Numbered from the stretch's first letter, positions 34,742 through 43,527 are shown. The stretch is 51,839 nt of DNA from an uncultured bacterium (GCA_905215405.1 CAJMQE010000018.1:1-51839); one strand, 5' to 3'. The notes: generated by a model not told the origin, from the sequence alone. Translations and numbers: made by a program.

Positions 34742-37210
34742 ATGAAAAAATTAAGGTTTAGAACAAATTCGCGACATATTAGTCAATTAGGCAGAGAGTT
34801 AGTTACTGATTTTGTAACGGCATTGGTTGAGCTAATTAAAAACTCATATGATGCAGATGCATATGGGGTGAAAATTATTTTAGATAAACCTAATACACCT
34901 GAAAGTAAAATAATTCTTATTGATACCGGTTCTGGCATGACGCAAGAAGATTTTGAGAACAAATGGATGGTAATAGGAACTAATAACAAGGTAACAGAAC
35001 CTTTTTCGGCTAAAGGAAGAAAGAAAGCTGGGAAAAAAGGTATTGGGCGTTTTTCTGTAGAAAGAATTGCCGAAAAAGTAAGCGTTTATTCTTTCACTGA
35101 TACTGAGCAACCATATAAGGTGAAAATCAATTGGAATAGTTTTGAAGATATAAATATTGCTGCATTAAATCAACGGATCAATATATTAAAGGATCATGAG
35201 GACTCATCTGCGGCAAAGTATATTAGTAGTCAATTAGAATATTTCTTTTTAACTGACAAAGTGGATGAAGCAGATAAAAATTCTGTTGTAACCATCATGG
35301 GTAGTAATGCATTTGAATATCCCATTTTCTATAATATAAATAAACTTAATGAACTTGAAAAAAAGATTGTTCCAATTTTGAAAAAGTATGAAAATATTGA
35401 ACAATTGGTCGAAGATGTTGAAAGCTCATTAGAAATAATTGATATTCATAATGATACAGTGGCATTTTCGATGATAGACGAACTATACCAAAAATATGAA
35501 TTACCTGCTCCACAAACAGGTATGATTTTAGTAATGGAAGGGCTTAGAGATGAGTGGAAGCAAAAAGACATTGATAAATTACAAAAAGAATTAAGGCTTC
35601 TCGTTGCACCCGACTTGATTGAAAAAGACCCTTTTAAAATTGAACTTATTGCTCAAGAATTTAGAATTGAGGATATCATTCTAGTAAATGAAATTCTTGA
35701 TTTAAGATATGCAAAAGTTGATGCGAAAATATATGATAATGCGAAAAAGATATACATATCATATAAAGATAAGGATGGTAAAACAGATTTAATAGAAGAA
35801 GAACTGGAGCAGCCGCTTTTGTGTGGAGATGTATATGTGGAAGTATACTTCTTCCTTAGAGATGCCAATAATCTTACAAATTCGGGGGCAGGATATAACT
35901 TTAGATTTGCTCAAAAGATGCTAGATACTTATTGTGGAATTAAAATCTATCGTGATAATTTTCGAGTTAAACCTTATGGTGACATTGGGAATGATTGGCT
36001 ATTTTTGGATCAGAAGAAGGTTAAAGATACACACGGATATCTAGTTGGTAATAATCAGGTTATAGGTGTAGTAAAGATTGGAGATGTTACTAATCCCCTA
36101 CTTGTTGATGCTACCAATAGAGAGGGGATTATTGAAAACGAGGCATACGAACAACTCAAAAGCTTTTTAACTAAATGTACTAATTTAATTAGTGATGTTA
36201 GGAGAAAGGCATATTTAGCAGACCAAGAAAATGAAAAAAAGCTAGCAGCGGAAAAAGAAAAAATAGATGCTCAATTCGATAATGTTAAAAAACAATATCA
36301 AGACAATCCATTCATGAAACAAATTGAAGAAGTAACGCAATCTACAGATCATAAAGCTATTCCAGAGAAATTGGAGAAACTTGCCAAGGCATATATTGAA
36401 GATTCCGAAAAGAAAAAGGCAGATATACAAAAATTACAAAATGACTACAATCACCATTATAGTGAAACAAAAAGAATTTATCAGGATAAAATTAATTTTC
36501 AAGAGAGTGAGCTAAATCTATATAAAAACCTAGCTTCGCTCGGAATGCTGACCGGATCATTTGGACATGAAACAAGTGACATCGTAAGCCGAATACAAAC
36601 AAGTTTACATTTAATAAATATATATTTAGACAAGGATGTAGACAAGAATCAAATCAAGGATGTAGTAAGTATTGTTAGTGGTGACTTTGGTAGAATATAT
36701 GCATATAGTAACTTGATTGTTAATTTTCTAAGGAAGCGGAAGCGAGAAGCAACGGTTGATATAGAATTCGGAGATGTTTTAGTAGAAGTCACTGGCTTTT
36801 ACAGAGCTATTGTAAATTCGTTTAATGTTACATTAGATATAAAATGTGATCAGCAAATTATTTATACTATGAAGCAAATTGACTTGGAATCAATTATTAT
36901 CAATATGATTACCAATGCCTTTGAACAAGTAAAGGGTAAGCAAATTCGCCAAATTAGAATTTGCATTGAGCAGAGTTTATCTCATATTATATTAAACTTT
37001 GAAGATTCCGGAGATGGGGTTCCAAAAGGAAAAGAAAATGATATATTTAGACCTTTTGAAACAACTAAAGAAGAAGGTATTGGTTTAGGCTTGAATATTG
37101 TTAAGGATATTGTGGAAAACTATAGTGGAGAGATAAAAGTGGAACGCTCAGAGACTCTACATGGCGCGAAATTTGTTGTGCTATTACCTAAAGGAGGTAA
37201 CGAAGAATGA
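34742..37210 (+). CDS. Fusion of Hsp90/MORC-type GHKL ATPase and histidine kinase
   Basis: 822 residues from ATG 34742 after GAGGTGAG. Domain 1 (1-~170) is a GHKL ATPase of the Hsp90/MutL/MORC type: ELIKNSYDADA at about 29, DTGSGM at about 60, GKKGIGRFS at about 97. A middle region and a charged coiled coil (about 490-595) follow. Domain 2 (about 597-822) is a histidine kinase: GSFGHETSDI with His609, NMITNAFEQV, EDSGDGVP and GIGLGLNIV. Having two ATPase domains of the same superfamily in one chain is rare. MORC-type ATPases are known in restriction operons; here I infer a DNA- or damage-sensing motor that phosphorylates the adjacent receiver. Confidence 0.88.
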   Translation: MKKLRFRTNSRHISQLGRELVTDFVTALVELIKNSYDADAYGVKIILDKPNTPESKIILIDTGSGMTQEDFENKWMVIGTNNKVTEPFSAKGRKKAGKKGIGRFSVERIAEKVSVYSFTDTEQPYKVKINWNSFEDINIAALNQRINILKDHEDSSAAKYISSQLEYFFLTDKVDEADKNSVVTIMGSNAFEYPIFYNINKLNELEKKIVPILKKYENIEQLVEDVESSLEIIDIHNDTVAFSMIDELYQKYELPAPQTGMILVMEGLRDEWKQKDIDKLQKELRLLVAPDLIEKDPFKIELIAQEFRIEDIILVNEILDLRYAKVDAKIYDNAKKIYISYKDKDGKTDLIEEELEQPLLCGDVYVEVYFFLRDANNLTNSGAGYNFRFAQKMLDTYCGIKIYRDNFRVKPYGDIGNDWLFLDQKKVKDTHGYLVGNNQVIGVVKIGDVTNPLLVDATNREGIIENEAYEQLKSFLTKCTNLISDVRRKAYLADQENEKKLAAEKEKIDAQFDNVKKQYQDNPFMKQIEEVTQSTDHKAIPEKLEKLAKAYIEDSEKKKADIQKLQNDYNHHYSETKRIYQDKINFQESELNLYKNLASLGMLTGSFGHETSDIVSRIQTSLHLINIYLDKDVDKNQIKDVVSIVSGDFGRIYAYSNLIVNFLRKRKREATVDIEFGDVLVEVTGFYRAIVNSFNVTLDIKCDQQIIYTMKQIDLESIIINMITNAFEQVKGKQIRQIRICIEQSLSHIILNFEDSGDGVPKGKENDIFRPFETTKEEGIGLGLNIVKDIVENYSGEIKVERSETLHGAKFVVLLPKGGNEE

Positions 37211-37701
37211 GTGAATTAAGAGGTCTGTTTATAGAAGATGAAGTGGCTAATATAGACATTTACACAAAGTTATTTGCCCTTGAAGGCCTACATCTAGAAT
37301 GTATCGATAAATTACCGGCAAAATTAGACGGATTTTATGACATTGTCTTAGAAAGAGATGTTGATTTCTTAATTATTGATTATCATTTGGATAAGCAGGT
37401 TACTTATAAAGGGATTGATGTATTAAGAGAAATAAGGAAACATGATAGTACAATATACGCTGTACTACTAACAAATTATCAACTTGAAGATTTTGCGGAT
37501 CAGTTTGGTGATTATGATTACGAATTAAAAAAGGATGCAATTGTTGATCGTTATGTAGATGTAGCTGAAAAAATTAAAAGAGCTTGTGAGCTACGAAAAG
37601 AAAATATGATATATAAAGGAATTGAGCAACAGGCAGAGGAAGAATCAGACACTATAAAGTTACTAAAAGAAATTAGTTCTAAATTAGATTCTAAGGAATG
37701 A
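37207..37701 (+). CDS. Stand-alone receiver-domain protein
   Basis: 164 residues. A CheY-like receiver (1-~125) has the acidic cluster EDE at 10-12, phospho-acceptor Asp58 in LIIDYHLD, Thr89 and Lys108/109. There is no DNA-binding output domain, only a helical charged tail of about 40 residues. Its ATG overlaps the TGA of the kinase gene (ATGA) behind a perfect AAAGGAGGT, so the two are made together. It probably receives phosphate from His609 and acts by protein contact, most simply on the HNH nuclease or the methylase. Confidence 0.85.
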   Translation: MSELRGLFIEDEVANIDIYTKLFALEGLHLECIDKLPAKLDGFYDIVLERDVDFLIIDYHLDKQVTYKGIDVLREIRKHDSTIYAVLLTNYQLEDFADQFGDYDYELKKDAIVDRYVDVAEKIKRACELRKENMIYKGIEQQAEEESDTIKLLKEISSKLDSKE

Positions 37702-37717
37702 TTGGAGGTGCTTTAGA

Positions 37718-38668
37718 ATGGAATACCAACGAAAATTTAGATGGGCTAATTATGAAACACCGAAATGCAAAGAATACCTTAGAAATGATTTTTCTCATGA
37801 ATGCGCATATTGTAAATTGCAGGAAAAGGAAGTAGGACTTATAGATGCTAATTATTTTGAAATAGACCACTTTAGACCTCAATCAGACGATGATAAAGCG
37901 TTTAATCCGCATTTGTATAGTAATCTCTATTATTCATGTGAAAAATGTAATGGTGAAAAAAGCGATACTTGGAGCGAAGTATTACTTGATCCGTGTAAGG
38001 AGGATGTTTTTTCTGGTGAATGTCCCCCAATCATCGGGGGCTATAAAGCGGATACGTTGTATAAGTATATTGCGCAAGACGACAGAGGAACTTATTATAT
38101 TGATACATTCAAATTGAATTCTAGACATCATATAAGGATTAGAAAACGAAGAGTTAATAGGCAAAATAATATTCATCAAATTGATGCTTTAATGGATGAA
38201 ATTTTACATAAATTCGACAGTAAAAAGAATATTACAAATTTAGATCAATTGATTGAGCAGTTAGATCATTTGAGACTAAGCAAAAAAGAAGAATTAGCTA
38301 ATCTATCTAAAGATGAAAAGTTTGAATCAGTGGAAGAATATCTTACGCTGCGGAATATTAAAAACAGTATTGTATTCGAAGAGTATAATATGGATATTAA
38401 AATTAAAATTGAAGAAGTTAGTTATTACTGTGAACTTGTTGTGGATAATTCTGATAATGATAACGAAGTTAAACAAAAGTTCTTAGATACAGAAAAGCTA
38501 TCTATATGGTTCGAAAAACTGGGATATCAATTTGGCATACTTTACTATTACTCTAAATTGGACAAGTTATATTTCTATCCCATATCAAAGCTGATAAATA
38601 AAAGCGATATTGCTGAATTTGGATGTAGAAAACAAATTAAGTTAAGTGAAGAGCATTTGATAACATAA
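37718..38668 (+). CDS. HNH endonuclease (block A effector)
   Basis: 316 residues with a complete HNH/McrA-type site near the N-terminus: zinc Cys29 and Cys32 (CAYC), catalytic DHF at 50-52, Asn69 (SNL), and CEKCNGEKSD with Cys74/Cys77. The C-terminal ~200 residues are helical, then alpha/beta, with no known fold recognised. The gene starts 16 bp after the receiver gene behind GGAGGTG. As the only nuclease in the operon it is the likely cutting arm of a methylase-protected system. Confidence 0.87.
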   Translation: MEYQRKFRWANYETPKCKEYLRNDFSHECAYCKLQEKEVGLIDANYFEIDHFRPQSDDDKAFNPHLYSNLYYSCEKCNGEKSDTWSEVLLDPCKEDVFSGECPPIIGGYKADTLYKYIAQDDRGTYYIDTFKLNSRHHIRIRKRRVNRQNNIHQIDALMDEILHKFDSKKNITNLDQLIEQLDHLRLSKKEELANLSKDEKFESVEEYLTLRNIKNSIVFEEYNMDIKIKIEEVSYYCELVVDNSDNDNEVKQKFLDTEKLSIWFEKLGYQFGILYYYSKLDKLYFYPISKLINKSDIAEFGCRKQIKLSEEHLIT

Positions 38669-38976
38669 AATGAAGAAATATTGCTTCCTGCAATGGGCTT
38701 ATAGCTTATTACGATATCTTTATCACTGCACAAGGCGTTTGGAATCCGCTACACCATTCAACGCAATACCAAAAATCCGAAAGAACGATTGTTTTCATCC
38801 TTTTTTAGGATTCCGAAACATGGCTATGACGGTTAGTGTATAGATTTGTTCCCTAACGCTCCACATGTGGAGACGGTGGTTTAAAAGACAGGATTGTGGT
38901 TGTGCCATCAGAAGATAAAGATTTTTGATGCAGTAATGAGTGTGAATTGGTCGGAACTTGATAAACAATTTTTAAG
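38669..38976. other. Gene-free stretch with coding remnants
   Basis: No intact gene. One frame (about 38705-38836) reads TISLSLHKAFGIRYTIQRN... to a TAG and looks like a decayed coding remnant; another short frame ends MSVNWSELDKQFLR with its stop overlapping the next ATG. The stretch separates block A from block B and may be a recombination scar. Confidence 0.4.
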
Positions 38977-39288
38977 ATGAGCACTAAGAAAGGTAAAATT
39001 GATGATGGAGCCTACGAAAAAAGACTGGAAGCTTATATAGAGAAACTTCATAAGGAATACATAGTACTTTTAAGTGGGGATTTGCCAGCATCATCCAAAT
39101 TCTGGGAGTTGGAAAAAAGACTTAAAATTGATAAGAAAAGACCAGGTGTTTGTATCGTATTAAGTAAGTCCAATATGATATATGACATAGTTTCATTAAT
39201 TAATGATGGCGTGATTAGTTTAGAAAATCTTGATGAGTTTAGTGATGAACTGAAAGAATCCGTAAAGTTTTTGTTGGAAAGGCTATAA
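38977..39288 (+). CDS. Small protein of unknown function
   Basis: 103 residues, charged and mostly helical, with a C-terminal NLDEFSDELKESVKFLLERL helix. No ribosome site precedes the ATG, but it overlaps the stop of a short upstream frame (ATGA), so it may be translated by coupling or may be the surviving end of a larger gene. No family is recognised. It precedes the second HNH gene by 60 bp. Confidence 0.45.
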   Translation: MSTKKGKIDDGAYEKRLEAYIEKLHKEYIVLLSGDLPASSKFWELEKRLKIDKKRPGVCIVLSKSNMIYDIVSLINDGVISLENLDEFSDELKESVKFLLERL

Positions 39289-39348
39289 ATGTTGTTTGGG
39301 TTGTAAGGTAAGTTGTATTTTATAGTAAGTAATAGGCACTAGTGCTAG

Positions 39349-40452
39349 ATGCTTCGAAGGCAGATACAAAACAGATTTTTGATTATGATAAATAATTGGT
39401 TAGATACATTTATAGACGTTGAAAGGAACCTACTTATGGCTGGTTATGATTTAAAAGAAGAATCTTACATACAAAAACAGCTTACCGATGATGATCTTTG
39501 GTCTATTTTCAGTGGCATGTTTTCTAGTAAGGTTTCTCATGATACCAGTTATAAATTTGGCTTCTTCAAATCGATTTTAGATAGTCTCTACAATGCAGAT
39601 GAAAATCTTGTTCTCACATTTGACCAGCTATTTTACAAATTCACAGAGATATATTGGAATCTGGTCTTAAAATATAATCTACGTCAAAAAGCAAGGACGA
39701 AAGATGGTAGAGAAACTTCACTGGAACGAGTTTTAAAAGAAGCTTTGAACAAACAGGAAATCATTTCTGATGTTAGCTTTGAGGCAATATCTGATGAATT
39801 GAAAATCAAGATTTGTCACAAGGTGAAAATGAAGTGTAAGGAAAATGTAGTTGGTGCTTTGTTCGGGGATTCAAAACATACGTTATATTCATTTTCCAAG
39901 AAGGGTGAATACATACAGCTAAATCCGCTTGTTTATCAGTTTATGACAAAGCATAAGAAAATTCTGGAGAAAATGAATTACTTTGAATGGGCGAAATATC
40001 TGGAAAAAGTCAATGAAGAGTCATCGACCAGAAACTTGCTAAATAATTTGGATACCATTACGTTCCGAAGTGATTTGTCTGTTTATCGTAGAATATTGTT
40101 TGAAGAATTTGAAGAGCGTACCTGCTTCTATTGTGGCAAGGAATTAAAGTATGGTGATATTCATGTAGACCACTTTATTCCATGGTCATTTATCAAAGAT
40201 GACAGTCTGTGGAATCTGGTACTTTCCTGTCCACAGTGTAATTTGAAGAAGTCAGATAAGTTGACGCCAGAACTGTTTGTGAATCATTTAATCCAAAGAA
40301 ACCATATCATTCTAGAAAAAGATGCTGACCAGATTTCAAAGTCATATGAAGACCAAAAGCTTCGATTAATATATTATTGGGCAAAATGCAATGGATATCA
40401 TGAAATCTGGACACCGGGAAGGAAGGTACATACCCTTGAAAAAATACAATAA
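39349..40452 (+). CDS. HNH endonuclease (block B)
   Basis: 367 residues. The HNH site is near the C-terminus (about 262-310): CFYCGKEL, VDHFIPWSF, WNLVLSCPQCNLKKSDK, giving two zinc Cys pairs around the DH and N residues. The N-terminal 250 residues are helical and unlike the first HNH protein. The start is uncertain: ATG 39349 and ATG 39385 both lack a good ribosome site. Its last 17 bases overlap the start of the pyrophosphohydrolase gene, so the two are coupled. Confidence 0.82.
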   Translation: MLRRQIQNRFLIMINNWLDTFIDVERNLLMAGYDLKEESYIQKQLTDDDLWSIFSGMFSSKVSHDTSYKFGFFKSILDSLYNADENLVLTFDQLFYKFTEIYWNLVLKYNLRQKARTKDGRETSLERVLKEALNKQEIISDVSFEAISDELKIKICHKVKMKCKENVVGALFGDSKHTLYSFSKKGEYIQLNPLVYQFMTKHKKILEKMNYFEWAKYLEKVNEESSTRNLLNNLDTITFRSDLSVYRRILFEEFEERTCFYCGKELKYGDIHVDHFIPWSFIKDDSLWNLVLSCPQCNLKKSDKLTPELFVNHLIQRNHIILEKDADQISKSYEDQKLRLIYYWAKCNGYHEIWTPGRKVHTLEKIQ

Positions 40453-40969
40453 ACTGGTAAGAGATAAAATTCCAGAAGTGATTGAAAAGGATGGTCACAA
40501 AGCTAAATTCAAGACGCTATCAGAAAAAGCCTATCTTAGTGCTCTTGATAAAAAGCTTTTGGAAGAAGTGAAAGAGTATCAGGTAGATAAAAGTTTGGAA
40601 GAGATGGCAGATGTGTTGGAAGTCTTATATGCTATTTGCAGTGCTCGTGGATATAAAATTGATGAGTTAGAAGCAAAGCGTGTGGAAAAACATATGAATC
40701 GTGGTGGTTTTGAGAAGAGATTGTTCTTGGAATATGTGGAAGATGACGAAGCGAATCAGATAGGAACTGTTTCGGATATGAAAGCGTTAAAAAAGTGGAG
40801 TAAGATGCCAGAAGATTGGAAAGAGACACTTTTGAATAATGTGTTTTGTAGTAATTGCAAGTTAACGTCTATCGTTGATTATGCAGTTGTAAACGATGCA
40901 CATGGAATTGTGCTCCAAGGGAAGTGTGCTAAGTGTGGCAGATCTGTTGCTAGGTATGTAGAAGATTAA
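40436..40969 (+). CDS. MazG-like nucleoside triphosphate pyrophosphohydrolase with C-terminal zinc ribbon
   Basis: 177 residues from TTG 40436, chosen because GGAAGG ends nine bases upstream and the family N-terminus KKYNKLVRDKIPEVIEKDG begins exactly there. The all-alpha NTP-PPase domain (1-~100) shows the acidic metal-binding residues in LLEEVKEY and EEMADVLEVLYA. The C-terminus adds a zinc ribbon, CSNCK...CAKCGRS. MazG-type enzymes cut noncanonical or signalling nucleotides to monophosphates. Paired with an HNH nuclease in a mobile element, a role in phage defence or nucleotide signalling is possible. Confidence 0.8.
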   Translation: MKKYNKLVRDKIPEVIEKDGHKAKFKTLSEKAYLSALDKKLLEEVKEYQVDKSLEEMADVLEVLYAICSARGYKIDELEAKRVEKHMNRGGFEKRLFLEYVEDDEANQIGTVSDMKALKKWSKMPEDWKETLLNNVFCSNCKLTSIVDYAVVNDAHGIVLQGKCAKCGRSVARYVED

Positions 40970-40985
40970 TTTATTAAATTTCGAT

Positions 40986-41012
40986 GAGCCCTGAACTTTT
41001 GGGCTCGTTTTT
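40986..41012 (+). terminator. Rho-independent terminator after block B
   Basis: GAGCCC (40986-40991) pairs with GGGCTC (41001-41006), followed by GTTTTT. Confidence 0.82.
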
Positions 41013-41049
41013 GATATTAATATATTTTTATGGATAGTAAAAATATAGA

Positions 41050-41084
41050 ATTGTATTTACAATCGTACTTTAAATTTATATAAT
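41050..41084 (+). promoter_or_regulatory. Promoter of the second AbiEi-like gene, with inverted repeat over -35
   Basis: TTTACA (41056-41061), 17 bp, TATAAT (41079-41084): the same elements and spacing as the block A promoter. ATTGT-ATTT-ACAAT (41050-41063) is a perfect dyad covering the -35 box and a likely operator. Confidence 0.7.
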
Positions 41085-41133
41085 AAAAAGTATAGTATGA
41101 ACAATTAATGGTAGGAAGGAGATTGAAAAAACT

Positions 41134-41742
41134 ATGAATTTAGAAGTTCAAACCATTCGACAGATAGCAGAAAATTCAGATGGCATTGTTACCACAAAAC
41201 AAGTGGAAGAAGCCGGGTTAAGTAGAACTATTCTTAAATCATTAGTCGAAGAAGGCATTCTTGATAAAGAATCAAAAGGTATTTATTCAGTGGCTGATTA
41301 TTTTGTAGATGAATATAAAGTAATACAAATGAGAAGTGAAAAAGCAATATTTTCTTACGGTACAGCTCTTTATTTGATTGGATTATCGGATAGAACTCCA
41401 CATTTTTTTGATGTTTCAGTCCCACAGGGATGCAATGTATCTAGGATTAAGAAGGACAATCCCACTCATCGTTTTCATTATGTAAAAAAGGAGTGGTGGA
41501 ATATTGGAATTACCAGTATCCGAACACCCTTTGGTGGAATGGTGAACATATACAATAAAGAGCGATGTATTTGTGATCTTATCCGTAATAAGAATGATGT
41601 TGATATACAACTATTTACACAAGCACTGAAAGATTATTTTAAGCAGAAATGTGACATCATACTTTTGGATGAATATGGGAAAGTATTTGGAATAGACAAT
41701 AAAATCCGTGACACTATGTTGAGGTTCTGTATTAGAGTGTAG
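41134..41742 (+). CDS. Second AbiEi-like winged-helix regulator (orphan)
   Basis: 202 residues with the same plan as the first copy: winged helix (SDGIVTTKQVEEAGLSRTILKSLVEEGILDKESKGIY) and AbiEi domain (FSYGTALYLIGLSDRTP, YNKERCICDLIRNKND). Similarity to the 32-kb copy is clear but distant. No AbiEii toxin gene follows; a terminator and excisionase do. It could silence its own promoter, control element excision, or act as a spare antitoxin. Confidence 0.82.
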   Translation: MNLEVQTIRQIAENSDGIVTTKQVEEAGLSRTILKSLVEEGILDKESKGIYSVADYFVDEYKVIQMRSEKAIFSYGTALYLIGLSDRTPHFFDVSVPQGCNVSRIKKDNPTHRFHYVKKEWWNIGITSIRTPFGGMVNIYNKERCICDLIRNKNDVDIQLFTQALKDYFKQKCDIILLDEYGKVFGIDNKIRDTMLRFCIRV

Positions 41743-41782
41743 AATTGCCAGTCACTGACTGGTAAATTAGAAATCTCAATAG

Positions 41783-41816
41783 AAATAGCATTCGGGCTTA
41801 GCTTGGATGCTATTTT
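41783..41816 (+). terminator. Rho-independent terminator
   Basis: AAATAGCAT pairs with ATGCTATTT around a 15-nt loop, followed by TT; it separates the AbiEi-like gene from xis. Confidence 0.8.
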
Positions 41817-41873
41817 TGCGAGTAACGAGATTAATTTATGGATAGATACAAAATCCCAAAGGAGGTCATACAC

Positions 41874-42062
41874 ATGAACCAACAACCAGAAAAAGCCCTA
41901 TTAAACCTTGAAGAATTCTGTTCGTATCTAGGCATAGGCAAAACCAAAGCAAGAGAATTATTAAAAGATCCATCAAGCACATTCACCATCAAGATTGGCA
42001 ATCGTTATTATGCTAACAAGAAGTTACTAGACAAATGGCTTGACTGTAACAGTGGGAACTAG
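41874..42062 (+). CDS. xis: Excisionase (Tn916 Xis-like)
   Basis: 62 residues from ATG 41874, behind AAAGGAGG; the upstream in-frame ATG at 41838 is rejected because the ribosome site lies within it. A winged helix-turn-helix (LNLEEFCSYLGIGKTKARELLK...FTIKIGNRYYANKKLLDKWL) matches the small Xis proteins of Tn916-type elements. Xis bends the att sites and favours excision. The integrase gene follows by 140 bp. Confidence 0.85.
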   Translation: MNQQPEKALLNLEEFCSYLGIGKTKARELLKDPSSTFTIKIGNRYYANKKLLDKWLDCNSGN

Positions 42063-42071
42063 CCTATGAAT

Positions 42072-42100
42072 TTGACGAATAATAAAAAATTAAATAATAT
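42072..42100 (+). promoter_or_regulatory. Possible integrase promoter
   Basis: TTGACG and TAATAT are 17 bp apart. Downstream, AACCAGCCTG-TTTTATAG can pair imperfectly with CTATAACGCAGGTT (ending near 42175) before TTTTC, which might act as an attenuator in the leader. Confidence 0.45.
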
Positions 42101-42201
42101 AATCCAACCAGCCTGTTTTATAGTATAATAAGTCCATACATTGCTATGTACTTACGATTCCTATAACGCAGGTTGTTTTCATTTATGAAAGGAGCCTGTA
42201 T

Positions 42202-43527
42202 ATGGGAAAAGATTTAAATGGCAAGGAACTGGGCATAGGAATTATGCAGAGAAAAGATGGAAGATACGTTGGTCGTTTTACCAATCGTTTTGGACAGCGG
42301 CAGGAAGTAAAGAGCCGTGATCTCAAGGAGTTAAAGACGTTATTAAATACAGCAATCTATGAAGATACCAATCATATGAATCTTTGTAAAACGTCTATCA
42401 CCTTAGATAAATGGTTCAAAACTTGGATGGAGCACTACAAAGAAAATACCATTTGTGCCAATACCAAGCGACGTTATATGGAAATCTACCGGATGCATAT
42501 TTCACCAGTTCTGGGAAAAATGAAACTGCTGGACATTACACAATTACAGATTTTGCAGCTACTCAAAAAGATGGATGCAAAGGGATTACAGTTTGAAAGT
42601 CGAAACAAAGTTCGGATTCTATTACAAGATATGTTTGATAAAGCTATGATTAACGATATGATTTACAAGAATCCAGCAAAAGGAATCAAACTAGGCGCAC
42701 ATGATAAGAAAGAGCCAAGAGTACTTACACCAGAAGAACAGGCAAGTTTTTTCGAGTGTTCCAAGGGCACATTTTATGACAATCTTTTTGTGGTTGCCGT
42801 ATCTACAGGACTACGACCTGGCGAGGTATGTGCGTTAACCTTGAAGGATGTTGATTTTAAAGATTCTCTAATCCGTGTAAACAAAACGCTTGTCTATCAG
42901 ACCTTTGAAGGAGACGAGAAAAAGACCTTTCATTTTGATAATCCTAAAACCAAATCAAGTAAAAGAGAAATTCCGATGAATCAACAATGTTCATTGGCAC
43001 TGAAAAAGCAGCTCATGCAGCGAAATGTTGTTATGGGCAGAACTACCGCCAAACCCATTGCAGGATTTGAGGAACTCTTATTCACCACCAAATTTGGAAC
43101 ACCAATCAATACACAGACCTATTCCGATGCCATAAAGTCAGTATTGGAAAATGTAAATCTATGTAGGGATGAGCTTGAAAAGATTGAATATTTCAGTCCC
43201 CATTGTTTCAGGCATACTTTTGCTACAAGATGTTTTGAAGCAGGCATCAAACCAAAGACTGTACAACAGTATTTGGGACATGCAACATTGCAGATGACCA
43301 TGGATTTATATACTCATGTACTGAAGGAACATTCACAGGAAGAGATGACGAAGTTAGAAAAGGTTCTAGACAATACACTGGATGTTTCAGATGCCACCAT
43401 TCATGAAAGATTTGATAAATTCCAAGAGTTAGAAAATGATATGAATAAAGCCATTAATAAGGAAACTTGCAAGACGCAAAGTAAAAGCAAAAAGAATATT
43501 GTTTATCTGACTTCCGTAGGTACCTGA
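42202..43527 (+). CDS. int: Tyrosine integrase (Tn916-family-like)
   Basis: 441 residues: N-terminal AP2-like arm-binding domain (about 10-55, MQRKDGRYVGRFTNRFGQRQ), SAM-like core-binding domain (about 65-165), and catalytic domain with Arg in STGLRPGEVCAL, His-x-x-Arg in HCFRHTFATR, His in YLGHATLQM and nucleophile Tyr in MDLYTHV. It should catalyse integration and excision at the metA att sites and lies about 145 bp from attR, the usual arrangement. A GAAAGGAG ribosome site decides the start. Confidence 0.95.
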   Translation: MGKDLNGKELGIGIMQRKDGRYVGRFTNRFGQRQEVKSRDLKELKTLLNTAIYEDTNHMNLCKTSITLDKWFKTWMEHYKENTICANTKRRYMEIYRMHISPVLGKMKLLDITQLQILQLLKKMDAKGLQFESRNKVRILLQDMFDKAMINDMIYKNPAKGIKLGAHDKKEPRVLTPEEQASFFECSKGTFYDNLFVVAVSTGLRPGEVCALTLKDVDFKDSLIRVNKTLVYQTFEGDEKKTFHFDNPKTKSSKREIPMNQQCSLALKKQLMQRNVVMGRTTAKPIAGFEELLFTTKFGTPINTQTYSDAIKSVLENVNLCRDELEKIEYFSPHCFRHTFATRCFEAGIKPKTVQQYLGHATLQMTMDLYTHVLKEHSQEEMTKLEKVLDNTLDVSDATIHERFDKFQELENDMNKAINKETCKTQSKSKKNIVYLTSVGT

